Shown in pieces: positions 9,466 through 19,269 of a stretch of 64,000 nt of DNA. The stretch is from positions 1-64,000 of the forward strand of contig WYBL01000004.1 of the NCBI GenBank assembly GCA_011526565.1, in the 5' to 3' direction. This DNA comes from Acidobacteriota bacterium. GTDB lineage: Bacteria; Acidobacteriota; Vicinamibacteria; Fen-336. Within the stretch, counting starts at the first letter, position 1; every line of letters starts with the position of its first letter. The notes below the pieces were generated by a model that made no database searches, was not told the origin of the DNA, and worked only from the letters and a program-made list of their open reading frames with translations. Position numbers and translations under genes: made by a program.

Positions 9466-10869
9466 ATGCTCCAGAGCCTGAAGAACATCTGGGACGTCCC
9501 GGACCTGCGCAAGAGGGTGCTGTTCACCCTCGGCATCCTGGCCGTCTACCGCCTGGGCAGCCACGTCCCGACGCCCGGCATCAACGCCGCGGCGCTCGTG
9601 GACTTCTTCGAGCAGAACCGTTCCAACTGGTTCGGCCTGGTCGACATGTTCTCGGGCGGCAACCTCGCCAACGTGACGATCTTCGCGCTCGGGATCATGC
9701 CGTACATCTCGGCGTCGATCATCCTGCAGTTGCTGACGGTCGTCGTGCCGACCCTGGAGCGGCTGTCCAAGGAAGGCGAGCTGGGCCGGCGCAAGATCAC
9801 CCAGTACACCCGCTACGGGACGATCGGGCTGTCGATCGTGCAGTCGCTGGGCATCGCGATCTACCTCGAGCGCCTGACGCTGTCGGGCGACTTCAGCATC
9901 GTCGAGACCCCGGGCTGGGCGTTCCGGCTGATGTGCGTGCTGACGCTGACCACCGGCACCGCGTTCATCATGTGGCTCGGCGAGCAGATCACCGAGCGCG
10001 GCATCGGCAACGGGATGAGCCTGATCATCTTCGCCGGGATCATCGTCGGCTTCCCGTCCGGGCTGTTCGACAGCCTGCGCCGGGTGTCGACCGGCGAACT
10101 GGGCCTGATCACCGCGGTGTTCCTGGTGGTGATGATGCTGGCGGTGATCGCGGTCATCGTCTTCGTCGAGCGCGGCCAGCGCCGGATCACGGTGCAGTAC
10201 GCGAAGCGGGTGGTCGGGCGCCGGGTCTACGGTGGGCAGTCGACCCACCTGCCGCTGCGGGTCAACACCAGCGGCGTGATCCCGGTCATCTTCGCCAGCT
10301 CGATCATCGCCTTCCCGCAGACGATCGCCTCGTTCTTCGAGGCCCAGAGCCCGTGGATGCAGAGCGTGGCCGACCAGCTCCGCTGGGGCATGCCGCTGTA
10401 CAACGTGCTCTACGTCTCGTTCATCATCTTCTTCTGCTACTTCTACACGGCGATCGTCTTCAACCCGGACGACGTGGCGGAGAACATGCGCAAGTACGGC
10501 GGCTTCGTGCCCGGCATCCGCCCGGGCAAGAAGACGGCCGAATACCTCGACCACATCCTGGGCCGGATCACCTTCGGCGGCGCCCTGTACCTGGCCGCCA
10601 TCGCGCTGCTGCCCGAGTTCCTGATCACCGGGTTCAAGGTGGCGCCGATCCCCGTCGTCGGGCCGGGCCTCGACCTGTTCCTCACGGAGAACGGCCTGGC
10701 CTGGATCACCGAGGGCCTGGGCCTCAACTTCTACTTCGGCGGCACCTCGCTGCTGATCGTGGTCGGCGTGGCGATGGACACGGTCTCGCAGGTGGAGGCG
10801 CAGCTGGTGATGCGCCACTACGACGGCTTCACGGGCCGTGGCGGGCGGAGGGTGCGTGGTCGACGCTAG
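9466..10869 (+). CDS. secY: Protein translocase subunit SecY
   Basis: The 467-residue polytopic membrane protein forms the channel of the Sec translocon. Visible are the first helix with FTLGILAVYRLGSHVPTPGI and the plug/TM2 region (LVDMFSGGNLANVTIFALGI). The cytoplasmic loop QRRITVQYAKR and the later segment RPGKKTAEYLDHILGRIT are also present. About ten hydrophobic segments are seen. It sits at the end of the spc genes. Its last 14 bp overlap the likely adk start, so the two are probably translationally coupled. Confidence 0.98.
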   Translation: MLQSLKNIWDVPDLRKRVLFTLGILAVYRLGSHVPTPGINAAALVDFFEQNRSNWFGLVDMFSGGNLANVTIFALGIMPYISASIILQLLTVVVPTLERLSKEGELGRRKITQYTRYGTIGLSIVQSLGIAIYLERLTLSGDFSIVETPGWAFRLMCVLTLTTGTAFIMWLGEQITERGIGNGMSLIIFAGIIVGFPSGLFDSLRRVSTGELGLITAVFLVVMMLAVIAVIVFVERGQRRITVQYAKRVVGRRVYGGQSTHLPLRVNTSGVIPVIFASSIIAFPQTIASFFEAQSPWMQSVADQLRWGMPLYNVLYVSFIIFFCYFYTAIVFNPDDVAENMRKYGGFVPGIRPGKKTAEYLDHILGRITFGGALYLAAIALLPEFLITGFKVAPIPVVGPGLDLFLTENGLAWITEGLGLNFYFGGTSLLIVVGVAMDTVSQVEAQLVMRHYDGFTGRGGRRVRGRR

Positions 10870-11548
10870 CCCCAGGGCCGCAGCGGGACCGGCGCGGGTG
10901 ATCTTCCTCGGGCCTCCGGGCGCGGGCAAGGGGACCCAGGCCGGGCTCGTCGCGCGCCACTTCGGGGTGCCCAAGATCTCGACCGGGGACATGCTGCGCG
11001 AGGCGATCGCGCAGAAGACCCCGCTCGGGCTCCAGGCAGGTCCGCTCATGGAGCAGGGACGGCTGGTGCCGGACCCGCTGCTGATCGGCATCGTCGAGGA
11101 CCGCCTGTCGCAGCCGGACTGCGGGCCGGGGTTCGTGCTGGACGGCTTCCCGCGCACGCTGGCGCAGGCCGAGGGCTTCGGCACGATGGCCGGCGGCCGT
11201 CACGCGGGCGGCCTCGTGGTGCTCAACGTCGAGGTCCCGCGCGAGGAGCTGCTGCGCCGGCTGTCGGGCCGCCGCTGGTGCCCCGATTGCCAGGCCACGT
11301 TCCACGTGCACAACGACCCGCCGAAGCAGCAGGGCATCTGCGACCGCTGCGGCGCGAGCCTGATCCAGCGCGAGGACGACAAGGAGACGGCGGTTGCCCG
11401 GCGGCTCCAGGAGTACGACGAGCGCACCGCGCCGCTGATCGGCTACTACGGCCAGCGCGACGCTCAGGCCTTCCACACGGTGGACGGCCACCGCCCGGTC
11501 GAGGTGGTCTTCGGCGAGTTGCGGGGCATCGTGGAGAGCACGCGGTGA
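10856..11548 (+). CDS. adk: Adenylate kinase with zinc-type LID
   Basis: The enzyme interconverts ATP + AMP and 2 ADP in the cytoplasm. The P-loop GPPGAGKGTQ follows a short N-terminal leader. The AMP-binding region STGDMLREAI and the DGFPRTLAQAE stretch are present. The LID carries two cysteine pairs (CPDC and CDRC), the zinc-binding form. The start is uncertain: GTG 10856 follows GGAGG and gives 230 residues, while GTG 10838 or GTG 10901 are alternatives. The stop overlaps the map start (GTGA). Confidence 0.93.
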   Translation: MVDASPRAAAGPARVIFLGPPGAGKGTQAGLVARHFGVPKISTGDMLREAIAQKTPLGLQAGPLMEQGRLVPDPLLIGIVEDRLSQPDCGPGFVLDGFPRTLAQAEGFGTMAGGRHAGGLVVLNVEVPREELLRRLSGRRWCPDCQATFHVHNDPPKQQGICDRCGASLIQREDDKETAVARRLQEYDERTAPLIGYYGQRDAQAFHTVDGHRPVEVVFGELRGIVESTR

Positions 11549-12333
11549 GCGTGCAGAAGTCGTTCGCCGAACTCGAGAAGATGCACCGCGCGTGCTCGAT
11601 CGTCGTGGAGACGCTGGCGGCGCTGGCCGAGGCGGTCAAGCCCGGCGTGCGCACGAAGGAGCTCGACCGCATCGCCCGCGAGCGGATCGAGAAGGCGGGC
11701 GCGAAGCCGGCCTTCCTCGGCTACAAGGTGCGAGGCCTCGTCTACCCGGCCACGCTGTGCGTGGCGGTCAACGACGAGGTGGTCCACGGGATCCCGGGCG
11801 AGCGGCGGCTGGAGGAGGGCGACATCATCGGCCTCGACCTCGGCTGCATCGTCGACGGCTTCTACGGCGACTCGGCGCGCACGGTGGCGGTGGGCCGGAT
11901 CAGCCCCGAGGCCGAGAAGCTGATGAAGGTGACCGAGGAGTCGCTGCGCCGCGCGATCGCCCAGTGCCGGCCCGGCCAGCGCCTGGGCGACCTCGGCCAC
12001 GCGGTGCAGAGCCACGCCGAGGCGAACGGCTTCTCGGTCGTGCGCGAGTTCACCGGCCACGGCATCGGGACCCGGCTCCACGAGGAGCCGCAGGTGCCGA
12101 ACTACGGCAAGCCCGGTCGCGGCAGCCGGCTCAACCCCGGGCTGTGCCTGGCGATCGAGCCGATGGTCAACGCCGGCGGGCCCGAGGTCGAGGTCGAGGA
12201 AGACGGCTGGACGGCGGTCACCGCCGACGGCAGCCTGTCCGCCCACTTCGAGCTGTCGGTGGCCGTGATGCCCGAGGGGCCGTGGATTCTCTCGGAGCCG
12301 TATCCCTACAGCACCCGGAAGGCGGCGTCGTGA
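11545..12333 (+). CDS. map: Methionine aminopeptidase, type I
   Basis: This 262-residue protein has the pita-bread fold and removes the initiator Met. Metal-ligand motifs are in order: DIIGLDLGCIVDGFYGDSAR (two Asp), EFTGHGIGTRLHEEP (His), LAIEPMVNAG (Glu) and the C-terminal HFELSVAV (Glu region). GTG 11545 overlaps the adk stop by 4 bp. It has no N-terminal zinc-finger extension. Location between adk and infA is classical. Confidence 0.96.
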   Translation: MSVQKSFAELEKMHRACSIVVETLAALAEAVKPGVRTKELDRIARERIEKAGAKPAFLGYKVRGLVYPATLCVAVNDEVVHGIPGERRLEEGDIIGLDLGCIVDGFYGDSARTVAVGRISPEAEKLMKVTEESLRRAIAQCRPGQRLGDLGHAVQSHAEANGFSVVREFTGHGIGTRLHEEPQVPNYGKPGRGSRLNPGLCLAIEPMVNAGGPEVEVEEDGWTAVTADGSLSAHFELSVAVMPEGPWILSEPYPYSTRKAAS

Positions 12334-12334
12334 A

Positions 12335-12547
12335 ATGCCTGAAGGCGGGCTTGAAGTGAACGCGACGGTGGAAGAGGCACTGCCCAACGCGCTCTATCGC
12401 GTGCGGCTGGAAACGGGGAAGCGCGAGGCCCTTCAGGCCCACGCAGCCTCGGCCGGCTTGCTGCGGCTGCTGCCGGGTGACCCGGTGGTCGTGGAGATCA
12501 GTGCCTACGACGCCACGCGCGGGCGCATCGTGCGCCGGCGCTCATGA
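12335..12547 (+). CDS. infA: Translation initiation factor IF-1, divergent
   Basis: The 70-residue OB-fold protein has recognisable IF-1 blocks: [18 protein letters not shown], then [20 protein letters not shown] and IVRRR. Between them the usual HISGKMRxxxIRI-type loop is replaced by an alanine-rich [10 protein letters not shown] stretch, so the protein is divergent. IF-1 occupies the 30S A site during initiation. It starts 1 bp after the map stop. Position map-infA-rpmJ supports the call. Confidence 0.9.
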   Translation: MPEGGLEVNATVEEALPNALYRVRLETGKREALQAHAASAGLLRLLPGDPVVVEISAYDATRGRIVRRRS

Positions 12548-12557
12548 GGTGACGAAC

Positions 12558-12671
12558 GTGAAGGTGAGGTCGTCGGTCAAGAAGATCTGCGTGAAGTGCA
12601 AGGTGGTGCGCCGCCAGGGGGTGGTCCGCATCATCTGCGCCAACCAGAAGCACAAGCAGAGGCAGGGGTAA
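12558..12671 (+). CDS. rpmJ: 50S ribosomal protein L36, zinc-binding
   Basis: The product has 37 residues from GTG 12558: [20 protein letters not shown], then [17 protein letters not shown]. It has the zinc ribbon CxxC...C....H. It is too short for a length-filtered ORF search but unmistakable, and it lies in its usual place between infA and rpsM. Confidence 0.97.
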   Translation: MKVRSSVKKICVKCKVVRRQGVVRIICANQKHKQRQG

Positions 12672-12677
12672 CGTAGA

Positions 12678-13052
12678 ATGGCGCGCATCGCTGGCGTGGA
12701 CCTCCCGCGGCAGAAGCGGGTGGAGATCGCCCTGACCTACATCTACGGCATCGGCCAGGCCCGCAGCAACAAGATCCTGGACCAGGCCAAGATCGACCCG
12801 TCCGTGCGGGTCAAGGACCTGTCCGAGGAGGAGGTCAGCCGCATCGCCCGCCTCCTCGACGCCGAGGGCGGGGTGGAGGGCGACCTCCGCAAGGACATTT
12901 CGCTGAACATCAAGAGGCTGATGGAGATCGGCTCGTACCGCGGGATGCGCCACCGGCGCAACCTGCCCGTGCGCGGGCAGCGCACCCACACCAACGCCCG
13001 CACCCGCAAGGGCCCGCGCCGCTCGATGACGCGGCCCTCGAAGAAGGCGTAG
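12678..13052 (+). CDS. rpsM: 30S ribosomal protein S13
   Basis: The 124-residue product begins [20 protein letters not shown] and has [14 protein letters not shown] (helix-hairpin-helix). Its C-terminal basic tail ([20 protein letters not shown], then RTRKGPRR) contacts P-site tRNA. It is the first gene of the alpha block, 6 bp after rpmJ. Confidence 0.98.
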   Translation: MARIAGVDLPRQKRVEIALTYIYGIGQARSNKILDQAKIDPSVRVKDLSEEEVSRIARLLDAEGGVEGDLRKDISLNIKRLMEIGSYRGMRHRRNLPVRGQRTHTNARTRKGPRRSMTRPSKKA

Positions 13053-13064
13053 GAGTCGAAGGGA

Positions 13065-13469
13065 ATGACGACGACGAACACCAAGGCGCCGGCCAAGAAG
13101 GGCAAGCGCGAGAAGAAGCACGTGGCGCACGGCATCGCGTACGTGCACGCCTCCTTCAACAACACCCTGATCACGATCACGGACCTCGAGGGGAACGTGG
13201 TGTCGTGGTCCAGCTCGGGCTCGCTCGGCTTCAAGGGCTCGCGCAAGGGGACGCCCTTCGCCGCCCAGCAGGCCGCCACGGCGGCGGCCACGGCGGCCAA
13301 GGACGGCGCCGGCCTGCGCGCGGTGGACGTGCGGGTGAAGGGCCCGGGCAGCGGCCGCGAGTCGGCGGTGCGCGCGATCCAGGCGGTCGGGGTCGAGATC
13401 AAGTCGATCCGCGACGTCACCCCGATTCCGCACAACGGCTGCCGGCCGCCCAAGCGGCGCCGGGTCTAG
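13065..13469 (+). CDS. rpsK: 30S ribosomal protein S11
   Basis: The 134-residue product has a lysine-rich N terminus, then [20 protein letters not shown]. The C-terminal block [20 protein letters not shown] is the most conserved S11 segment. S11 is a platform protein near the Shine-Dalgarno helix. It follows rpsM by 12 bp. Confidence 0.98.
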   Translation: MTTTNTKAPAKKGKREKKHVAHGIAYVHASFNNTLITITDLEGNVVSWSSSGSLGFKGSRKGTPFAAQQAATAAATAAKDGAGLRAVDVRVKGPGSGRESAVRAIQAVGVEIKSIRDVTPIPHNGCRPPKRRRV

Positions 13470-13482
13470 AGGAGAACGAGAA

Positions 13483-14118
13483 GTGGCCAGGTACATCGGA
13501 TCCGTCTGCCGGCTCTGCCGCCGGGAGGGCATGAAGCTCTTCCTGAAGGGCGACCGCTGCTTCACGGACAAGTGCGCGATCGAGAAGCGGAACTACGCCC
13601 CCGGCCAGCACGGCAAGGGCGTCCGCACCAAGCAGAAGCTGCAGGGCTACGGTCTCCAGCTGCGCGAGAAGCAGAAGGTGAAGCGGCTCTACGGCATGCT
13701 CGAGGGCCAGTTCGGCCTGTTCTTCCAGCGCGCGACCCAGGAGAAGGGCGTGTCCGGCGAACTGCTGCTCGCCAAGCTGGAGCGCCGCCTCGACAACGTC
13801 GCCTACCGCCTCGGCTTCGGCTCCTCGCGCGCCCAGGCCCGCCAGCTCGTCCGCCACGGCCACCTGCGCGTCAACGACCGCAAGGTCGACGTGCCCTCGT
13901 TCCAGGTGCGCCCGGGCGACGTCGTCTCGCTGTCGGCCGCGGCCGCGAAGAACGCCCAGGTCGCGGCTTCGCTGGAGTCCGTCAAGGGCCGCGGCGTGCC
14001 GAAGTGGCTGGAGCTGGACGCCGCCGCCTTCAAGGGCAAGGTGAGTTCGCTGCCCGCCCGCGACGACATCAACTTCCCGATCCAGGAGCAGCTCATCGTC
14101 GAGCTGTACTCCAAGTAG
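13483..14118 (+). CDS. rpsD: 30S ribosomal protein S4, zinc-binding form
   Basis: The product has 211 residues from GTG 13483 behind GGAGAACGAGAA. The N terminus reads [20 protein letters not shown], then [19 protein letters not shown], giving the four-cysteine zinc knuckle. The S4 RNA-binding domain (LEWRL-type: [20 protein letters not shown], then [17 protein letters not shown]) follows. S4 nucleates 30S assembly and is an autogenous regulator of the alpha operon in E. coli. A 53-bp gap with a hairpin precedes rpoA. Confidence 0.98.
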   Translation: MARYIGSVCRLCRREGMKLFLKGDRCFTDKCAIEKRNYAPGQHGKGVRTKQKLQGYGLQLREKQKVKRLYGMLEGQFGLFFQRATQEKGVSGELLLAKLERRLDNVAYRLGFGSSRAQARQLVRHGHLRVNDRKVDVPSFQVRPGDVVSLSAAAAKNAQVAASLESVKGRGVPKWLELDAAAFKGKVSSLPARDDINFPIQEQLIVELYSK

Positions 14119-14129
14119 CAGACGCAGCG

Positions 14130-14148
14130 GTTCGGACCCGGGCCGAAC
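14130..14148 (+). promoter_or_regulatory. Hairpin between rpsD and rpoA
   Basis: GTTCGG 14130-14135 pairs with CCGAAC 14143-14148 around a 7-nt loop, in the 53-bp gap between rpsD and rpoA. No T-tract follows. S4-linked autoregulation or rpoA expression tuning is possible; this is inference from pairing and position only. Confidence 0.3.
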
Positions 14149-14171
14149 GAGCAAGAGAGGACAGTCAGAAC

Positions 14172-15149
<978 letters not shown>

Positions 15150-15161
15150 GGAAGAATCCCG

Positions 15162-15725
15162 ATGAGACACCGCGCTGCGCACCGCAAGCTGGGGCGCATC
15201 ACGCCGCACCGGATCGCGCTGCTGCGCAACCTCGCCATCGCCCTGTTCGACAAGGAGCGGATCCGCACCACCCTGCCCAAGGCCAAGGAACTGCGGCCCT
15301 TCGCCGAGAAGCTGATCACGCTCGCCAAGCGCGAGGACGGCCGGCTCCATGCCCGCCGGCTCGTGTCCCGCGACGTGCACGACGCGGCGGTGGCCAAGAA
15401 GCTGTTCGACACCCTGGCCCCGCGCTTCGCGTCGCGGCCCGGCGGCTACACCCGCATCCTCAAGCTGGGCGCCCGCAAGGGCGACGGCGCCGAGATGGCG
15501 ATCGTCGAGTTGATCGGCTCCGAGTTCCAGCCGGGCAAGAAGGAGGCCGCGAAGAAGGCGGCCGAGAAGCCCGCGGAGAAGGCGGCCAAGGACGAGGCGG
15601 CCGCCGAGAAGCCCAAGGCGGAGAAGAAGCCGAAGGCCGAGAAGAAGGCCAAGGCTGCGGCCGACGACGCCGAACCCAAGGCCGAGAAGAAGCCCCGCAA
15701 GAAGAAGGCCGAAGCGGCCGAGTAG
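15162..15725 (+). CDS. rplQ: 50S ribosomal protein L17 with long charged C-terminal tail
   Basis: Residues 1-120 are a normal L17: [20 protein letters not shown], then [14 protein letters not shown], and later [20 protein letters not shown]. From about residue 125 to 187 there is an added low-complexity tail of Lys, Ala and Glu (repeats of the [11 protein letters not shown] type), so the protein is 187 residues against about 120 in the core family. Such tails are likely disordered and RNA- or protein-contacting; function unknown. It is the last gene of the superoperon. Confidence 0.97.
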   Translation: MRHRAAHRKLGRITPHRIALLRNLAIALFDKERIRTTLPKAKELRPFAEKLITLAKREDGRLHARRLVSRDVHDAAVAKKLFDTLAPRFASRPGGYTRILKLGARKGDGAEMAIVELIGSEFQPGKKEAAKKAAEKPAEKAAKDEAAAEKPKAEKKPKAEKKAKAAADDAEPKAEKKPRKKKAEAAE

Positions 15726-15746
15726 TCGGCCAGCCCCGGCTTCGTG

Positions 15747-15780
15747 GCTCGGGACCGTCCCTCGCGGGGCGGTCCCGAGC
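15747..15780 (+). terminator. Terminator-like hairpin after rplQ (bidirectional)
   Basis: GCTCGGGACCG at 15747-15757 pairs perfectly with CGGTCCCGAGC at 15770-15780, an 11-bp stem with a 12-nt loop. It lies between the convergent ends of rplQ (+) and the TonB-C gene (-). There is no clear T-tract on either side, so termination may need a factor, as is common in G+C-rich genomes. Confidence 0.6.
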
Positions 15781-15793
15781 GGCGTCTTGGGGG

Positions 15794-17140
15794 CTACTGC
15801 ACCAGGCGCTCGACGCGGGCACTGGCCTGGTCCGCCGCGAAGTTGAAGGTCGCGCGCAGGCCGATCCGGACGGTGCTCAGGCGCCGGAACTTCCAGCTCG
15901 CCACCGCCGCACGCGCGGCCGCCACCAGTTCGGGGGCGCCCTCCACGCCCTGCACCAGCGTGTCCCCGGCGCCGTCGACGCTGAAGGCCACGACCACCGA
16001 GCCAGTCACCCCGGCGATCCGGGCGACCGGCGGCACGACCGGGCGCCTGCCCTCGATCAGGTCGGGGATGTTCTCGCCGAGCGTGACATTGGCGATGTTC
16101 GACACGCCCGACTCGGCCACGGCCGGGGCGGCGGCGGCCGGGGTGGGGGCCGCCGGTGCCGGTGTCGGCTGCGGCGCGGCCGGGATGACCTCCTCCACAG
16201 GGCCCCGAGGCGCGGGGCGATCGGCCTCAGGCGCGGCTGGCGGGGTCGCAGGCGGCGCGGCCGAGGGCCCGGGAGACGGTTCCGAGGCCGGAGTCGCCGG
16301 TGGTGCCGCGGCGGCCGCCGGGGTGGCGGCTGGCGTCGCGGGGGGAGCGGCCTCCTGCGGCGCCGGAGCCGCGGCCTGAGGTTCCGCCGGCGCCGAGGGT
16401 GCCGCAGCCGGCGCTGCTGTTCCCGCAGGCACCGGTCGCGGGTCGCTCAGCCGCAACGAGACCTTCGCCGCCTCGCCGCCCTTGCCCGCCGGTGCGAACG
16501 CGGCGGACAACCGCACCAGCAGCGGCGGCTCGCCCTCGCGCGGGGCGAAGCGCCAGGTGCGCAGGGCCTGCAGCAGGGCTTCCGATGTCGCGGGACCGCC
16601 CTCGGTGATCTGTGCTTCCTGCAGGTTGCCGTCGGCCGCGATCAGGAGCAGAGCCTCGGCGGACTCGGCGCGGGCCAGGTCCGCCGGCACGGCCGGGCTC
16701 ACCCCCAGCCGCAGTTCCGGCACGCCCGCCGCGCGAGTGGTCTCGGGCAGCCGGATCGCGAACGTGATCGGCACGGTCAGGCGCACGCTGACCGGCCGGC
16801 CTTCGACCTTCGTCGGCTCGTAGGTCCACTGTCGGACTGCGGACAGGGCCGCCTCGTCGAACGGCGGCACGGAGCGCACCACCTCGGCGAAGGCCACGCG
16901 GCCCTCGCCGTCGATCACGATCTCGAGGATCACGATCCCGCGCTGGCCGGTGGCGATCGCCTCCGGCGGGTACTGCGGCATCACGAAGTGGGTGCGGCGC
17001 GGGACCGGCACCTCGCTGCCGGCGAGCTTCGGCGACTCCTGCGACGCCGCTTCCTGGGCGCCGGCGAACGGCGCCGCGGACAACAGGGCGCAGGCGGCGC
17101 CCGCGATCGCCAGCGGCGCGGAACGCCGGCGCGCGATCAC
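15794..17140 (-). CDS. Periplasmic protein with three TonB-C-like units
   Basis: The 448-residue product has a cleavable-looking signal peptide (about residues 1-27, ending AGA-QE). Three TonB C-terminal-like units can be seen. The first is at about 48-130 (PQYPPEAIATGQRGIVILEI, then FDEAALSAVRQWTYEP). The second, at about 160-220, is weaker (TWRFAP). The third, at about 370-440, has GSVVVAFSVDGAGD and ASWKFRR. A proline/alanine linker of about 110 residues separates the second and third. There is no TonB-style anchor besides the signal peptide. The GTG start overlaps the stop of the upstream EF-G-like gene (GTGA). Role unknown; an envelope binding or scaffolding protein is likely. Confidence 0.75.
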   Translation of the reverse strand: MIARRRSAPLAIAGAACALLSAAPFAGAQEAASQESPKLAGSEVPVPRRTHFVMPQYPPEAIATGQRGIVILEIVIDGEGRVAFAEVVRSVPPFDEAALSAVRQWTYEPTKVEGRPVSVRLTVPITFAIRLPETTRAAGVPELRLGVSPAVPADLARAESAEALLLIAADGNLQEAQITEGGPATSEALLQALRTWRFAPREGEPPLLVRLSAAFAPAGKGGEAAKVSLRLSDPRPVPAGTAAPAAAPSAPAEPQAAAPAPQEAAPPATPAATPAAAAAPPATPASEPSPGPSAAPPATPPAAPEADRPAPRGPVEEVIPAAPQPTPAPAAPTPAAAAPAVAESGVSNIANVTLGENIPDLIEGRRPVVPPVARIAGVTGSVVVAFSVDGAGDTLVQGVEGAPELVAAARAAVASWKFRRLSTVRIGLRATFNFAADQASARVERLVQ

Positions 17141-19233
17141 TCCTCCTCCTTGACGTCGCCGCGCTCAGCCTTCGCCGCGGCGATCACCTTCTCCTGCAGG
17201 TGGGCTGGCACCTCGTCGTAGTGGGAGAACTCGACGTGGTAGGAACCGCGGCCGCCGGTCATCGAGGTCAGGGTCGCGTCGTAACCGAGCATCTCCGCCA
17301 TCGGCACCTCGGCGCGGATCAGCTGGCCACCGGCCTTCGGCTCCATGCCCTGCGGCCGGCCGCGGCGCGACGAGAGGTCGCCCATCACGGAACCCGCGTA
17401 CTCCTCGGGCACGTGGACCTCGACCTTGAGCACCGGCTCGAGCAGCGTGGGGCGGCACTTCGCGACCGCGTCCTTGAAGCCGAGCGAGCCGGCGATCTTG
17501 AACGCCATCTCGGACGAGTCGACGTCGTGGTACTGGCCGTCGTAGAGCTCGACCTGGAAGTCGACCATCGGATAGCCGGCGAGGAAGCCGCGCAGGCGCG
17601 CCTCCTGGATGCCCTTCTCGACCGCCGGGATGTAGTTGCGGGGGATCGAGCCGCCGAAGATGTCGTCGACGAACTTGAAGTCCTCGCCGCGCGCCAGCGG
17701 CTTCATGCGGATCTTGCAGTCGGCGAACTGGCCGTGGCCGCCGGTCTGCTTCTTGTGCCGGCCGTGCCCCTCGGCCGCGCCCTTGATCGTCTCGCGGTAG
17801 GGCACCTTCGGCCGCTTGAGGTTGAGCTCGACCCGGTAGCGCTTGCGCAGCCGGGCGACGATCACCTCGACGTGGAGCTGGCCCATGCCCGAGAGCAGCA
17901 TCTCGTGGGTCTGGGCGTCGCGCGAGACGCGCAGCACCGGGTCCTCTTCGGCCAGCCGCTGCAGCGCCGTCGAGATCTTGTCCTCGTCGCCGCGGGTCTT
18001 CGGCTCGATCGCGAAGGTGGTCGCCGGCTCCGGGAACGCGGTCGGCGCGAACTTCACCGGCGAGGCCTTGTCGGCCAGCGTCTCGTTGGTCAGGGTGTCC
18101 TTCAGCTTGGCGATCGCGCCGATGTCGCCCGCGCGCAGCGCGGTCACCGGCGTCGTGGTCTTGCCCTGCAGCGCGAACAGCCCGCCGATCCGCTCGACCA
18201 GGTCGCGCGAGGCGTTGTAGAGCGGGGCGTCGGCCTTGAGCTCGCCGGACACCACGCGCACCATCGAGATCCGACCCGCGTGCGGGTCGACCATCGTCTT
18301 CCAGACGAACGCGGAGAACGGGTCGTCGCCGGCGGCGCCGCGCGTCACCTCGGCGCCGGCGGCGTCGACGCCGGCCCACGGGGCGCGATCCTCCGGCGAG
18401 GGCAGCAGGTCGACGATCGCGTCGAGGATCGGGTGCATGCCGACGTTGCGCAGCGAGGAGGCGGGCAGCACAGGGAACAGCTTCTGCTGGAGCACGCTCT
18501 GGCGCAGGCCCTTGACGAGGTCGGCGAACGGCAGGTTGCCGAGGGCGAAGAACTCCTCCATCAGCGACTCGTCGATCTCGGCCACCATCTCGACGAGCTG
18601 GGCGTGGGCCGCGGCCTCCGCCTCCTTGAGCGCCTCGGGCACCTCCGTCTGCTCGAACTTGCCGCTCTGGTCGTCGGCGTAGACGTCGGCCTTGTCGGTC
18701 TCCAGGTCGGCGACGCCGCGGAAGTCCTTCTCCTCGGCCAGCGGCACCGCGATCGGCACCACGCCGCGGCCGAACGCGGCGCGCAGCGACTCCATCGTGC
18801 GCTCGAACGACGCGCGCTCGCGGTCCTCGCGGTTGACGACGATCAGCCGCGGCAGGCCGTACTGCTCGGCCAGCCGCCACATCTTCTCGGTCTGGACCTC
18901 GACGCCGGCGACCGCGTCGACCACGACGATCGCGGCGTCCGCCGCCCGCAGCGCCGCCTGGGCCTCCGCCGCGAACACGGCGTAGCCCGGGGCGTCGATC
19001 AGGTTGATCCGGGTCTTCTTCCACTCGCCCCAGCCGACCGCGGCCTGCAGCGAGATCTTGCGCTCGATCTCGTCGGCGTCGAAGTCGGTGATCGCGGTCC
19101 CGTCGTCGACACGGCCCAGCCGCGTCGTGGCTCCCATGTCGAACAGCAGGGCCGCCACCAGCGAGGTCTTGCCGGACCCTCCATGGCCGACGACGGCGAC
19201 GTTGCGGACAGCCGATGCATCCCAGGTCTTCAT
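17137..19233 (-). CDS. EF-G-like translation GTPase (EF-G paralogue, FusA2 type)
   Basis: The 698-residue product has EF-G length and domain order. G1 reads GHGGSGKTSL (residues 16-25) rather than AHIDAGKT. G3 is DAPGY (80-84), with Tyr in place of the catalytic His of DTPGH, and G4 is NRED (134-137). Domain IV/V segments (GGHGQFADCKIRMKPL, IFGGSIPRNYIPAVEKGIQE, SSRRGRPQGM) are intact. These features match the second EF-G family (EF-G2/FusA2), whose role in normal elongation is doubtful. The canonical fusA would be expected upstream of tuf, outside this window. It is translationally coupled to the TonB-C gene. Confidence 0.85.
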   Translation of the reverse strand: MKTWDASAVRNVAVVGHGGSGKTSLVAALLFDMGATTRLGRVDDGTAITDFDADEIERKISLQAAVGWGEWKKTRINLIDAPGYAVFAAEAQAALRAADAAIVVVDAVAGVEVQTEKMWRLAEQYGLPRLIVVNREDRERASFERTMESLRAAFGRGVVPIAVPLAEEKDFRGVADLETDKADVYADDQSGKFEQTEVPEALKEAEAAAHAQLVEMVAEIDESLMEEFFALGNLPFADLVKGLRQSVLQQKLFPVLPASSLRNVGMHPILDAIVDLLPSPEDRAPWAGVDAAGAEVTRGAAGDDPFSAFVWKTMVDPHAGRISMVRVVSGELKADAPLYNASRDLVERIGGLFALQGKTTTPVTALRAGDIGAIAKLKDTLTNETLADKASPVKFAPTAFPEPATTFAIEPKTRGDEDKISTALQRLAEEDPVLRVSRDAQTHEMLLSGMGQLHVEVIVARLRKRYRVELNLKRPKVPYRETIKGAAEGHGRHKKQTGGHGQFADCKIRMKPLARGEDFKFVDDIFGGSIPRNYIPAVEKGIQEARLRGFLAGYPMVDFQVELYDGQYHDVDSSEMAFKIAGSLGFKDAVAKCRPTLLEPVLKVEVHVPEEYAGSVMGDLSSRRGRPQGMEPKAGGQLIRAEVPMAEMLGYDATLTSMTGGRGSYHVEFSHYDEVPAHLQEKVIAAAKAERGDVKEEE

Positions 19234-19269
19234 GTCCCCTCCGCGCGGATCGCCGTCGATGATAGCCCC

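Noticed and set aside
10838..10855. GTG 10838 as the adk start
   Set aside because: It lengthens the overlap with secY. GTG 10856 has GGAGG at a suitable distance, so it was preferred, though not proven.
12672..12680. TAGAAT just before rpsM as a promoter
   Set aside because: It overlaps the rpsM start codon inside a tight operon, so a -10 role there is implausible.
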